A stretch of DNA of 64,000 nt from an uncultured Faecalibacterium sp. (GTDB taxonomy: Bacteria > Bacillota > Clostridia > Oscillospirales > Ruminococcaceae), in assembly GCA_937907025.1 (NCBI GenBank), contig CALESJ010000044.1:62001-126000 (forward strand). The letters are read 5' to 3'. The first letter of the stretch is position 1. Each line of letters starts with the position of its first letter. Below the pieces are notes generated by a model that did no database searches, was not told the origin of the DNA, and was given only the letters and a program-made list of their open reading frames with translations. The translations under genes were made by a program, and so were the position numbers. Below are positions 52,419-61,510 of this stretch, piece by piece.

Positions 52419-53114
52419 ATGCCGGATATTCTGGTGGTGGATGATGAACGGGAGATCGCGGACCTGGTGGGGGTGTATCTGCGCAACGAAGCCTTTACGG
52501 TGCGCACCGCCGCCACCGCTGCCGAAGCACTGGACGCTATCCGGCAGTCGCCGCCCGACCTGGCCCTGCTGGACGTGATGCTGCCCGATATGGACGGCTT
52601 TGCCCTGTGCCAGCAGATCCGGCGGGAGCATCTGTTCCCCATCATCATGCTTACCGCCCGGGTCCAGGATATGGATAAGATCACCGGCCTGACTCTGGGG
52701 GCGGACGATTATATCACAAAACCGTTCAACCCGCTGGAACTGGTGGCCCGGGTCAAGGGGCAGCTGCGGCGGTACATCCGTTACAACCCCGCCGGCGGCG
52801 CTGCGCCCGCCGACCCGGAAGAATACGACCTGCACGGGCTGACGATCGCCAAAAATTCCCACAAATGTACCCTGTATGGCAAAGAAGTGCCCCTGACGCC
52901 GTTGGAATTTTCCATCCTGTGGTATCTGTGCAGCCACCGGGGCAAGGTGGTTTCCAGCGAGGAGCTGTTCGAGGCCGTCTGGGGCGAAAAGTATCTGGAC
53001 AGCAACAACACCGTGATGTCCCACATCGCCCGCCTGCGGGAAAAGCTGGGCGAAGCGCCGCGGCATCCCAAGTTCATCAAGACCGTGTGGGGGGTGGGGT
53101 ACACCGTTGAGTAA
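52419..53114 (+). CDS. vanR: VanR-type response regulator
   Basis: This 231-residue OmpR-family regulator has acidic pocket DDE (8-10), phospho-acceptor D52 (LALLDVMLPDMDG), K102 (DDYITKPFNP) and a winged-helix domain (about 128-230). Its position directly ahead of a kinase, a VanG-like ligase, a VanXY peptidase and a VanT racemase gives the VanR assignment. The sequence alone says only OmpR-type regulator. ATG 52419 has AAGGGGGG. It overlaps vanS by 8 nt. Confidence 0.85.
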   Translation: MPDILVVDDEREIADLVGVYLRNEAFTVRTAATAAEALDAIRQSPPDLALLDVMLPDMDGFALCQQIRREHLFPIIMLTARVQDMDKITGLTLGADDYITKPFNPLELVARVKGQLRRYIRYNPAGGAAPADPEEYDLHGLTIAKNSHKCTLYGKEVPLTPLEFSILWYLCSHRGKVVSSEELFEAVWGEKYLDSNNTVMSHIARLREKLGEAPRHPKFIKTVWGVGYTVE

Positions 53115-54303
53115 CTTTCTGAAAAAGCAGCGCCGTTCCCGCAAACAACGGGCGCCCTACTACGGCCGCAGCCCCATGGGGATGCTGGCCCTCTACCTGT
53201 TGGCCATGGTGGGGGTGGTGCTGGGTACGGCTGTACTCTTCTTTGTGGGGTACGGGCTGTACCGTTCCATTCAGGACCTGTACTGGACCAGCTTTGAAGA
53301 CGCCCGCCTCTTTCCCATCCAGATGCTTCTGCTGGGGCTGTACAGCGTGGCCAAATTTGTCCGGGACACCGCGCTGTTCCTGGTCTGGATGCTGCTGGCC
53401 GTTGGCTGGATGGGGGTGACCTATCTCTTCCTGCGGTGGAGCCAGCAGGACCTGAGCAAGGTCATTGCCATGGCGGACCGCCTGGCCGACCCCAGTAAAG
53501 GGGAAATCGAGCTGCCGCCCGCCCTGGCGGAAGCGGAAGCCCGGCTGAATCTGGCCCGGCAGAAGGCCCTGACCAACGCTGCCGCCGCCCGGGAAGCGGA
53601 ACAGCGGAAAAACGATCTGATCATGTACCTGGCCCACGATCTGAAAACCCCGCTGACCAGCGTTATCGGTTACCTGACTCTGCTGCAGGACGAACCCCAG
53701 ATCAGCCCGGAATTGCGGGCCCGGTACACCGGCATTGCCCTGCACAAGGCCCAGCGGCTGGAGGACCTCATCAACGAATTTTTCGAGATCACCCGGTTCA
53801 ACCTTTCCCACCTGGAACTGGACAAGCAGCCGGTGGACCTGAAGCGGCTGCTGGAACAGGTGGCCAGTGAATTTGAACCCGTGTTCCAGGAAAAAGGCCT
53901 GCGCTGCACCCTGGACCTGCCCGCCGAACTGCGGTGCGAAGGGGACCCGGACAAGCTGGCCCGGGTGTTTGATAACCTGCTGCGCAATGCCGAGCATTAC
54001 AGCTTCCCCGATACCTGCGTGCAGGTGCAGGCAGAGCAGGGGGAGGATGAAGTCACCCTGCGGTTCACCAACGCCGGGCGCACCATCCCGCCGGAAAAGC
54101 TGGACCGGCTGTTTGAGCAGTTCTTCCGGCTGGATTCCTCCCGCGGGACCTCCTCCGGCGGGGCCGGGCTGGGCCTGGCCATTGCCCGGCAGATCGTGCA
54201 GGCCCACGGGGGTACCATCCGGGCGGACAGCGCCGACAACACCGTGACCTTCACGGTGACGTTGCCCACCGCCGCCGCATTGCCCGCTGCAAGAAATTCG
54301 TAA
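53107..54303 (+). CDS. vanS: VanS-type sensor histidine kinase
   Basis: This 398-residue kinase has two membrane helices (about 26-50 and 83-108) with a short external loop, then a linker and HisKA with H177 (YLAHDLKTPLTSV). The HATPase has NLLRNAEHYS (N box) and GGAGLGLAIARQIV. The HDLKTPLTS form and small sensor loop are typical of VanS of D-Ala-D-Ser clusters, which respond to glycopeptides. It starts at TTG 53107, overlapping vanR. Its last codons overlap the repeat array ahead of the ligase gene. Confidence 0.84.
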   Translation: MSNFLKKQRRSRKQRAPYYGRSPMGMLALYLLAMVGVVLGTAVLFFVGYGLYRSIQDLYWTSFEDARLFPIQMLLLGLYSVAKFVRDTALFLVWMLLAVGWMGVTYLFLRWSQQDLSKVIAMADRLADPSKGEIELPPALAEAEARLNLARQKALTNAAAAREAEQRKNDLIMYLAHDLKTPLTSVIGYLTLLQDEPQISPELRARYTGIALHKAQRLEDLINEFFEITRFNLSHLELDKQPVDLKRLLEQVASEFEPVFQEKGLRCTLDLPAELRCEGDPDKLARVFDNLLRNAEHYSFPDTCVQVQAEQGEDEVTLRFTNAGRTIPPEKLDRLFEQFFRLDSSRGTSSGGAGLGLAIARQIVQAHGGTIRADSADNTVTFTVTLPTAAALPAARNS

Positions 54304-54341
54304 GATTTTCGCATAAAAATCGCAACCGTCCCGCAAGGCGG
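54287..54341 (+). promoter_or_regulatory. Five 11-bp direct repeats: candidate VanR box array
   Basis: CTGCA, TCGTA, TCGCA, TCGCA and CCGCA begin at 54287, 54298, 54309, 54320 and 54331, an exact 11-bp period. The second (TCGTAAGATTT) resembles the enterococcal VanR box as I recall it (TCGTANGAAA-W-T). Tandem sites one helical turn apart suit an OmpR-family dimer. The array starts in the vanS codons and ends just upstream of the region expected for a -35. Confidence 0.65.
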
Positions 54342-54369
54342 TCTGCAAACAACCCGCGCCCTGTTTTGC

Positions 54370-54375
54370 TACCAT
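54370..54375 (+). promoter_or_regulatory. Candidate -10 of the ligase operon
   Basis: TACCAT, with no good -35 at 17 bp, as expected for an activator-dependent promoter. A small hairpin, GCAAAA-TC-TTTTGC (54405-54418), lies in the leader before the AAGGAGG site. Confidence 0.4.
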
Positions 54376-54439
54376 AAAGGAGCAAGGCAGGGCGCTTTGT
54401 GCTGGCAAAATCTTTTGCGTCCTGCAAGGAGGAATCCCT

Positions 54440-55495
54440 ATGCACGCACGCAAAATTCTGGTGTTTTTCGGCGGCTGCTCCACCGAGTATGCCGTTTCCT
54501 TACAGTCGGCGGCCGCCGTGCTGGAAAATCTGAACCCCGCCCGCTGGGCACCGGTGCCGGTGGGCATCACCCGGGCAGGGGAGTGGCTGTACTATACCGG
54601 GCCCATACCGGCCATTCCCGCCGATACCTGGCACCAGGACGCCGTCCACTGTGCCCGCTGCACCCTGAACGCCGCCCGGGGTGCCAAGGAGTTGTGGCTG
54701 GCCGATGGTCGCCGCATTGCCTTTGAGGCGGCATTCCCGGTGCTCCACGGCAAAAACGGGGAGGACGGCACCCTGCAGGGACTGCTGGAACTGGCCGGGG
54801 TGCCGGTCATAGGCTGCGGCTGCCTGGCGGGTGCCCTGTGCATGGATAAGGACCGGGCCCACAAGCTGGCTGCTCTGGCCGGGGTGGAAGTGCCCAAAAG
54901 CGCTGTGTTTCTCCGCGGCGCAGCCCAAAAGGACATCCTGGCCGCTGCCGAAACCATCGGCTGGCCGGTGTTCGTCAAGCCGGTGCGGGCCGGCTCCTCC
55001 TTCGGCATCAGCCGGGTGGAGGGCCCCGACGGTCTGGCCCCGGCGGTGGAGGAGGCCTTCCGCCACGACGACGAGATCGTGCTGGAAGAAACCATCCCTG
55101 GTTTTGAGGTGGGCTGCGGGGTCATGGGCAACCCCGGCGGGCCGCTGACGGTGGGCGCTGTGGACGAGATCGAACTGGCCCCCGCCGACGTGCTCTTTGA
55201 TTATACCGAAAAATATACCCTCAAACATTCCGCCATCCACTGCCCGGCCCGCATCCCGGACGCCACCGCCGACCGCATCCGTGCCGCCGCCAGGACCGTG
55301 TATGCGGCCCTGGGCTGCCGGGGCTTTGCCCGGGTGGACCTCTTCCTCACGCCGGAGGGGCGCATCGTCTTCAATGAGGTGAACACCATCCCGGGGCTGA
55401 CCTCCCACAGCCGGTTCCCGGCCATGATGCGGCAGGCGGGCTATTCCTTCCCGGCCTTGCTGGACAAGATGGTGGAGCTGGGGGTGGAAGCATGA
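54440..55495 (+). CDS. vanG: VanG-type D-alanine--D-serine ligase
   Basis: This 351-residue ATP-grasp enzyme begins with FFGGCSTEYAVSLQSAAAV and has FPVLHGKNGEDGTLQG, KPVRAGSSFGIS, FDYTEKYTL and FNEVNTIPG. The GSSFG and DYTEKYTL forms match VanG-type D-Ala-D-Ser ligases as I recall them, and differ from ordinary Ddl and from D-Ala-D-Lac VanA. With VanXY and VanT behind it, the product is probably D-Ala-D-Ser for peptidoglycan precursors. ATG 54440 has AAGGAGG. It overlaps the next gene by 4 nt. Confidence 0.85.
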   Translation: MHARKILVFFGGCSTEYAVSLQSAAAVLENLNPARWAPVPVGITRAGEWLYYTGPIPAIPADTWHQDAVHCARCTLNAARGAKELWLADGRRIAFEAAFPVLHGKNGEDGTLQGLLELAGVPVIGCGCLAGALCMDKDRAHKLAALAGVEVPKSAVFLRGAAQKDILAAAETIGWPVFVKPVRAGSSFGISRVEGPDGLAPAVEEAFRHDDEIVLEETIPGFEVGCGVMGNPGGPLTVGAVDEIELAPADVLFDYTEKYTLKHSAIHCPARIPDATADRIRAAARTVYAALGCRGFARVDLFLTPEGRIVFNEVNTIPGLTSHSRFPAMMRQAGYSFPALLDKMVELGVEA

Positions 55496-56241
55496 GCCCC
55501 GCGGACCTGTACCTCACCGCCGCCGGTTCCCGCAAAGGCAACCTGATCCTGGTCAACCGGGAGCACCCGTTGCAGGGGGAACTGATCCCCGACCTGGTGC
55601 CCCTCACCGGCGGCTGGCCGGACCAGCACCTGGACCGCACCGCCGCCCGGATGCTGGCCGCTGCCATCGAGGCGGTGCACGGGACGGGGCAGATCCTGCC
55701 GGTGTCCGGCTGGCGCAGCCAGGAAGAGCAGCAGGCCATCTGGAATGATACCTTCCGGAAAGAGGGCGCCGACTTCACCGCCAAATATGTGGCCCGCCCC
55801 GGATGCAGTGAACACCAGACCGGCCTGGCCGTGGACCTGGCCCTCAGCGCCGACAACATCGACTTCATCCGCCCGGATTTCCCTTATGACGGGGTGTGCG
55901 GGGCCTTTCGCAAGGTGGCGGCCCGGTACGGCTTTATCGAACGCTACACGGCGGATAAACAGGACAAAACCGGCATTGCCGCCGAACCCTGGCATTTCCG
56001 GTATGTGGGGGTGCCCCATGCCCGCATCCTCACCGATGCAGGCATCTGTCTGGAGGAATACCCGGCCTTTCTGCGGGCAGCACCCCGGGTGGTCCGGCTG
56101 GAAAACGGCCGCCGGGTGCAGGTGAGCTATCTGCCCTATACCGGCACCGACACCACCCGCCCCGCCCCGGGACATTGCTGGCAGCTGTCCGGCACCAATG
56201 AGGGCGGGTTCATCCTGACCGCGTGGGAGGGGCAGCTATGA
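55492..56241 (+). CDS. vanXY: VanXY-type D,D-peptidase
   Basis: This 249-residue VanY/VanX-like zinc peptidase has metal ligands H108 and D115 (SEHQTGLAVD) and E165/H168 (EPWH); E165 is the catalytic base. It lacks a signal peptide or membrane anchor, so it is cytoplasmic, as for VanXY. That suits removal of D-Ala-D-Ala dipeptide and terminal D-Ala from normal precursors. A C-terminal extension of about 80 residues is seen. It overlaps vanG and vanT by 4 nt each (ATGA). Confidence 0.84.
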   Translation: MSPADLYLTAAGSRKGNLILVNREHPLQGELIPDLVPLTGGWPDQHLDRTAARMLAAAIEAVHGTGQILPVSGWRSQEEQQAIWNDTFRKEGADFTAKYVARPGCSEHQTGLAVDLALSADNIDFIRPDFPYDGVCGAFRKVAARYGFIERYTADKQDKTGIAAEPWHFRYVGVPHARILTDAGICLEEYPAFLRAAPRVVRLENGRRVQVSYLPYTGTDTTRPAPGHCWQLSGTNEGGFILTAWEGQL

Positions 56242-58331
56242 GCAGACGGAGCATCCCGGCGCTGGACTGGTTCCGGCTGCTGGCCGCCGTGCTGGTGGTG
56301 GCCATCCATACCGGCCCGTTGGCCTCCTTTTCCCCGGCGGCGGACCTGTGGTTCACCCGGATTCTGGCCCGGGTGGCAGTGCCGTACTTTGCCATGCTCA
56401 GCGGGTACTTTCTGGCCCGGAACCATTGGCAGGGCACCGGGCGGCTGTGGCGGCATACCCTGGGGCTGTATGCCGCGTCGGTGCTGCTGTACCTGCCCCT
56501 GAACATCTACGCGGGCAACCCCGTCACCGGGCGGGATCTGCTGCTGAACGGCACCTTCTATCATCTGTGGTATCTGCCGGCCCTGCTGCTGGCGCTGCCC
56601 CTGGCCCGCCTGCTGGCCAAGGCCGGCCGGACCGGGATGGCAATGGCCGCGGTGCTGTATCTCATCGGACTGGGCGGGGACAGTTATTACGGTCTGGCAG
56701 GGCATCTGCCGGGACTGGGCGCCGCGTATGAGGTGGTTTTCTCCTTCTGGGATTACACCCGCAACGGCCTGTTTTTCCTGCCCCTATTTCTGCTGCTGGG
56801 GGCAGCTTTTGCCGCCCGCTCGGTGCCCGGTGCCCGGCAAAGTGCCTGCCTGACGGTGGCTGCGTTGGGTGCCATGACGGCAGAAGGCTTTGCTCTGCAC
56901 GCGGCCAACATCCCCCGCCACGACAGTATGTATCTCTTTCTGCCCCTGACAATGTGGGGGCTGTTCGGCCTGCTGCTGGCGGTCAACGCCGGGCAGGACC
57001 GGGCGGTGCGCCGCACGGCCACCCTGGTGTACATCCTTCATCCCTGGTGCATTGTACTGGTGCGGGCGGCGGCCCGGTTCCTGGGCCTGTGGGAGCTGCT
57101 GGTGGAAAACTCCGCCGTCCATTTCGCGGCGGTGGTGCCTCTCAGCGTGGCCCTGTCCTATCTGATGCAAGCCGTCACCGCCCGCCGGCAAAAACTTCCG
57201 CCGGATGCCCGTGCCTGGCGGGAGATCGACCTGGCCGCCCTGCGCCAGAATACCGCCCTGCTGCGGGAAAACCTGCCTTCTTCCTGTACTCTTATGGCGG
57301 TGGTCAAGGCGGACGCTTACGGCCATGGGGCCGTGCCGGTGGCCCGGACCTTGCAGCGGGAGGGCGTCCGCCTCTTTGCGGTGGCCTGTCTGTCGGAAGG
57401 TATCCAGCTGCGCAAGGCGGGCATCCGAGGGAAAATTCTGATCCTGGGCTGGACCGACCCCGCCCAGGCCCCGCTGCTGCGGCGCTGGAATCTGTGCGCC
57501 ACGGTGGCGGATGCGGACCACGGCCGGGCCCTTTCCGCCCGGGGCGTGCCGGTCCGGGTGCATCTGGCGGTGGATACCGGCATGCACCGGCTGGGCATCC
57601 CGGCGGAGGAAACCGGGACCCTGGCGGAACTGTTCCGCCTGCCCAACCTGCGGGTGGAAGGAGTGTACAGCCACCTGTGCACCTCCGACGGCACGTCCGA
57701 AGCCGACCGGGCTTTTGCCCGCAAGCAGACCGAAATCTTTGTGCGCACCCTGACCCTGCTCCGGGGGATGGGCCTGGACCCTGGCCTGACCCACCTGCAG
57801 GCCAGTTATGGCATCCTGAATCCGGCATGCACGGCGGGCCATACCTTCGGTGCCGCCCGGCCGGGCCTGATTCTGTACGGCGTGGGCAGCGATGACACCC
57901 CGGTGGAACACCCGCTGCCCCTGCGGCCGGTACTCAGCCTGCGGGCGCGGGTGGCGGCGGTGCATCAGGTCCCGGCAGGGCAGGGGGCGGGGTACGGCCT
58001 GGCTTTTACCGCCCGGTGGGACACCTGCCTGACCGTGCTGGCCATCGGCTATGCCGACGGCCTGCCCCGGAACTACGGCGCCCAGGGGGGCGTGGTGCTG
58101 CTTCATGGCGCCCGCTGCCCGGTGGTGGGGCGTCTGTGCATGGACCAGATGCTGGTGGACGCCACCGACCTGCCCGCCGCACCAAAGGCGGGGGAGATCG
58201 CCACCCTCATCGGCACCGACGGCACCGAAACTCTGCGGGCGGAGGAGGTGGCGGTGGCCTGCGGTACCATCACCAACGAGCTGCTCTCCCGTCTGGGCGG
58301 GCGGCTGGGCCTGCTGATTCGGAACCCGTAA
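56238..58331 (+). CDS. vanT: VanT-type membrane serine racemase
   Basis: This 697-residue protein joins an N-terminal acyltransferase-3-like membrane domain of about ten helices (1 to about 325) to an alanine-racemase-type PLP domain (about 330-697). The PLP lysine is K357 (VVKADAYGHG), and the catalytic Tyr region near 608 (YGLAFTARW) fits the fold. VanT imports L-Ser and racemises it to D-Ser for the VanG ligase. ATG 56238 has GGAGGGG and overlaps the previous stop. It ends the van-like operon. Confidence 0.87.
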   Translation: MSRRSIPALDWFRLLAAVLVVAIHTGPLASFSPAADLWFTRILARVAVPYFAMLSGYFLARNHWQGTGRLWRHTLGLYAASVLLYLPLNIYAGNPVTGRDLLLNGTFYHLWYLPALLLALPLARLLAKAGRTGMAMAAVLYLIGLGGDSYYGLAGHLPGLGAAYEVVFSFWDYTRNGLFFLPLFLLLGAAFAARSVPGARQSACLTVAALGAMTAEGFALHAANIPRHDSMYLFLPLTMWGLFGLLLAVNAGQDRAVRRTATLVYILHPWCIVLVRAAARFLGLWELLVENSAVHFAAVVPLSVALSYLMQAVTARRQKLPPDARAWREIDLAALRQNTALLRENLPSSCTLMAVVKADAYGHGAVPVARTLQREGVRLFAVACLSEGIQLRKAGIRGKILILGWTDPAQAPLLRRWNLCATVADADHGRALSARGVPVRVHLAVDTGMHRLGIPAEETGTLAELFRLPNLRVEGVYSHLCTSDGTSEADRAFARKQTEIFVRTLTLLRGMGLDPGLTHLQASYGILNPACTAGHTFGAARPGLILYGVGSDDTPVEHPLPLRPVLSLRARVAAVHQVPAGQGAGYGLAFTARWDTCLTVLAIGYADGLPRNYGAQGGVVLLHGARCPVVGRLCMDQMLVDATDLPAAPKAGEIATLIGTDGTETLRAEEVAVACGTITNELLSRLGGRLGLLIRNP

Positions 58332-58337
58332 AACAAA

Positions 58338-58385
58338 GCGCCGGGCACTTCCCCAAACAGGGAGGCGCCCGGCGCATATTTATTT
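58338..58385. terminator. Bidirectional terminator between vanT and lepA
   Basis: GCGCCGGGC / GCCCGGCGC (9 bp, with an inner TTCCC-GGGA part), then ATATTTATTT on the right and an A-rich left side. Confidence 0.78.
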
Positions 58386-58390
58386 GAGAA

Positions 58391-60199
58391 TCAGGAGTCG
58401 GAATCCAGTTTCAGCACGGCGGTAAAGGCCTCACTGGGCAGGGTCACGCTGCCCAGCTGGCGCATCTTCTTTTTGCCGGCTTTCTGCTTTTCCAGCAGCT
58501 TCTTTTTACGGGTGATGTCGCCGCCGTAGCACTTGGCCAGCACGTCCTTGCGCATGGCCTTGACCGTTTCGCGGGCGATGATCTTGCCGCCCACCGCGGC
58601 CTGGATGGGAATCTCAAACAGGGCGCGGGGGATGTTCTCCTTCAGCTTTTCGCAGATACGGCGGCCCTTGGCGTAGGCGTTGTCGCTGAACACGATCATG
58701 GACAGCGCGTCCACCGGCTCGCCATTGAGCAGGAAGTCCAGCTTCACCAGGTTGGACTGGTGCCAGCCCTCCCACTCGTAGTCGTAGCTGGCATAGCCCC
58801 GGCTGCGGCTCTTGATGGCGTCGAAGAAGTCGTACACAATCTCGCCCAGGGGCAGCTGGTAGTGCAGGTCCACACGGGTTTCGTCCATATATTTCATGTC
58901 CACCAGCACACCGCGCTTCTGCTGGCACAGGTCCATCAGCGGGCCCACATAGTCGTTGGGGGTGTAGATGTGGGCGTTCACGAAGGGCTCCTCTGCCTTT
59001 TCGATGCGGGTGGGGTCGGGATAGGCCGAAGGATTGTCGATGATCTCCACCGTGCCGTCGGTCAGGGTCAGCCGGTACTGAACACCGGGGGTGGTGGTGA
59101 TCAGGTCCAGGTCAAATTCCCGCTCCAGGCGCTCGGTGATGATCTCCATGTGCAAAAGGCCCAGGAACCCGCACCGGAAACCGAAGCCCAGCGCCGCGCT
59201 GGTTTCGGGCTCAAAGCTCAGGCTGGCATCGTTGAGCTGCAGCTTTTCCAGTGCGTCCTTCAGGTCGGGATACCGGGCGCCGTCGGCGGGGTAGATGCCG
59301 CAGAACACCATGGGCGTCACCTTGCGGAAACCGGGCATGGGCTCGGCGGTGGGGTTGTCGGCCAGGGTGACGGTATCGCCCACCCGGGTATCCCGCACAT
59401 TCTTGATGCTGGCGGTCAGGTAGCCGACTTCGCCGGCTTTCAGGCAGTCGCAGGGGGCCAGGGCGGTGGCGCCCATGTGGCCCACCTCCACCAGCTGGAA
59501 CTGGGCGCCGGTGTGCATCAGCTTGATGGTGTCGCCGGGGCGCACAGAGCCCTCAAACACACGGATGTAGACGATGACACCCTTGTAACTGTCGTACACG
59601 CTGTCAAAGATCAGGGCTTTCAGCGGGGCGTTCTCGTCCCCCTGGGGGGCGGGAATGTCCTTGACCACCCGTTCCAGCACGTCCCGGATGCCGATGCCCA
59701 GCTTGGCGGATACCCGGGGGGCGTCCTCGCAGGGCAGACCGATGATGTCCTCCACCTCTTTGGCGGCGGTGTCGGGGTCGGCGCTGGGCAGGTCGATCTT
59801 GTTCAGGATGGGGACCACTTCCAGGTTGTGGTCGATGGCCATATAGCAGTTGGCCAGGGTCTGGGCTTCCACGCCCTGGCTGGCGTCCACCACCAGCACC
59901 GCACCCTCGCAGGCGGCCAGACTGCGGCTGACTTCATAAGAAAAGTCCACATGGCCCGGGGTGTCAATGAGGTTGAACATATAGGTTTTGCCGTCGTCGG
60001 CCTTGTAGTGCATGGTCACGGCGCGGGCCTTGATGGTGATGCCGCGCTCCCGTTCCAGCTCCATGTCATCCAGAATCTGATCTTCCATGGTGCGTTTGTC
60101 CACACTGTCGGTCAGTTCCAGGATGCGGTCGGACAAGGTGCTCTTGCCGTGGTCGATGTGTGCGATAATGCAGAAATTGCGGATGGAATCCTGTGCCAT
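58391..60199 (-). CDS. lepA: Elongation factor 4 (LepA)
   Basis: This 602-residue GTPase acts on ribosomes in back-translocation or assembly. The G1 motif AHIDHGKSTL starts near residue 11; G2 (RGITIKA), G3 (DTPGHVDF) and G4 (NKID) follow. The LepA-specific C-terminal domain ends KKKMRQLGSVTLPSEAFTAVLK. It begins MAQDSIRNF at ATG 60199, which overlaps the alr stop by 1 nt (TAATG). GGAGGAAGG precedes it. Transcribed with alr. Confidence 0.96.
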   Translation of the reverse strand: MAQDSIRNFCIIAHIDHGKSTLSDRILELTDSVDKRTMEDQILDDMELERERGITIKARAVTMHYKADDGKTYMFNLIDTPGHVDFSYEVSRSLAACEGAVLVVDASQGVEAQTLANCYMAIDHNLEVVPILNKIDLPSADPDTAAKEVEDIIGLPCEDAPRVSAKLGIGIRDVLERVVKDIPAPQGDENAPLKALIFDSVYDSYKGVIVYIRVFEGSVRPGDTIKLMHTGAQFQLVEVGHMGATALAPCDCLKAGEVGYLTASIKNVRDTRVGDTVTLADNPTAEPMPGFRKVTPMVFCGIYPADGARYPDLKDALEKLQLNDASLSFEPETSAALGFGFRCGFLGLLHMEIITERLEREFDLDLITTTPGVQYRLTLTDGTVEIIDNPSAYPDPTRIEKAEEPFVNAHIYTPNDYVGPLMDLCQQKRGVLVDMKYMDETRVDLHYQLPLGEIVYDFFDAIKSRSRGYASYDYEWEGWHQSNLVKLDFLLNGEPVDALSMIVFSDNAYAKGRRICEKLKENIPRALFEIPIQAAVGGKIIARETVKAMRKDVLAKCYGGDITRKKKLLEKQKAGKKKMRQLGSVTLPSEAFTAVLKLDSDS

Positions 60200-61386
60200 T
60201 AACCTTCCTCCAAGTTGTTCCAGATGCTGACCGGCTGCCCATCCTGCATGTACAGGCGGGGGACCCGGCGGGAAATGCCGCACACCACCTCATAGTTGAT
60301 GGTACCGGCTTTTTGCGCGATGGTATCGGCGGTGTCGGCGCCGCCCGGACCGAAGACGGTCACTTCGTCGCCCATAGCGGCTTCGGGAATGTCGGTCACG
60401 TCAATGACCGTCTGGTCCATGCACACCCGGCCCAACACCGGGGCCGGCTTGCCGTGGACCATCATCACCCCGCCCCCGGCACTGCCGGACAAAAGGCGGG
60501 GATAGCCGTCGGCATAGCCTACGCTGACGGTGGCCACCCGGCGGGGCGATGGGGCTGTGTAGGTGCGGCCGTAACACACCGACTGCCCGTCCTGCAGGGT
60601 CTTGACCTGGGTGATGACGGTTTTCAGGGTTATCACCGGGCGCAGGGCATCAAACTGTACCTGGGGGCTGGGGTTCAGCCCGTACAGGATGATACCAGCC
60701 CGGGTCATATCGGCCCGCCATTCGGGGTGGCGCAGCTGGGCGGCACTGTTGGCGCAGTGGGTGGTGCCGGTTTCGAACCCGTCGGCCCGCAGTTCTTCCA
60801 GGGTGCGCACAAACAGGGCATGCTGCTCGTCGGTATAGGTTTCGTCGTCGGGCTCGGTGCTGTCCGCCACCGCAAAGTGCTGGAACACCCCGGTGATGCG
60901 CAGCCCGGGCAGGGCGTAACAGCGCTCCATTTCTTTCAGGGCCTCGGCAAAGCCGGAACGCACCGCAAACCCGATGCGCCCCATGCCGGTGTCCACCTTC
61001 AGGTGGCAGTCCACCGTGACCCCGGCTGCCTCGGCTGCCTCGGAGAGAGCAACTGCGTACTCGTAGGAGAACAGGGCCTGGGTGATGCGGCTGTGGGCCA
61101 GGTCGGCGGCAAAGGCCGGGGAGGTGTAGCCCAAAATCATGACCGGGCGCACGATGCCGTGGCGGCGCAGATGCCGCGCTTCGCCCAGGCAGCTCACGGC
61201 GAACCCGGCCACACCGGCAGGCTCCAGTGCCCGGGCAACGGCCACCGCACCGTGGCCGTAGGCGTCTGCCTTGACCACGGCGCACACCGGCCCGCCCACC
61301 TGACGGCGGATATATTCATAGTTGGACCGCAGGGCGTCGAGGTCGACCTCGGCCCAGCAGTGCTTTTCAAAACGGGATGTATTCAA
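60199..61386 (-). CDS. alr: Alanine racemase
   Basis: This 395-residue PLP enzyme makes D-Ala for peptidoglycan. The PLP lysine is in CAVVKADAYGHG, and the C-terminal catalytic Tyr region (SVCYGRTYTA) is present. I chose TTG 61386 because GAGGTGG lies five bases upstream. An ATG at 61428 would add 14 residues, but it sits about five bases from the predicted transcription start and has no ribosome site. It is a soluble homologue of the VanT C-terminal domain encoded 2 kb away. It is followed by lepA with overlap. Confidence 0.9.
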   Translation of the reverse strand: MNTSRFEKHCWAEVDLDALRSNYEYIRRQVGGPVCAVVKADAYGHGAVAVARALEPAGVAGFAVSCLGEARHLRRHGIVRPVMILGYTSPAFAADLAHSRITQALFSYEYAVALSEAAEAAGVTVDCHLKVDTGMGRIGFAVRSGFAEALKEMERCYALPGLRITGVFQHFAVADSTEPDDETYTDEQHALFVRTLEELRADGFETGTTHCANSAAQLRHPEWRADMTRAGIILYGLNPSPQVQFDALRPVITLKTVITQVKTLQDGQSVCYGRTYTAPSPRRVATVSVGYADGYPRLLSGSAGGGVMMVHGKPAPVLGRVCMDQTVIDVTDIPEAAMGDEVTVFGPGGADTADTIAQKAGTINYEVVCGISRRVPRLYMQDGQPVSIWNNLEEG

Positions 61387-61438
61387 CCCTACCACCTCGG
61401 TATCTTCGGGATGTCTGTTTCTGGCCATATATCATACT

Positions 61439-61467
61439 ATTATACCACATGTACCCATGTTTGAGAA
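61439..61467 (-). promoter_or_regulatory. Promoter of alr-lepA
   Basis: On the minus strand: TTCTCA (61467-61462), 17 bp, TATAAT (61444-61439). It places the RNA start near 61432. Confidence 0.62.
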
Positions 61468-61510
61468 GTATACCGGCGCCGGGAATCAGACCTGAAAATA
61501 CTGTAAAAGA

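Noticed and set aside
54440..55495. Ordinary Ddl or a D-Ala-D-Lac ligase
   Set aside because: The GSSFG and DYTEKYTL motifs, the VanXY and VanT neighbours, and the lack of a VanH-like dehydrogenase favour D-Ala-D-Ser.
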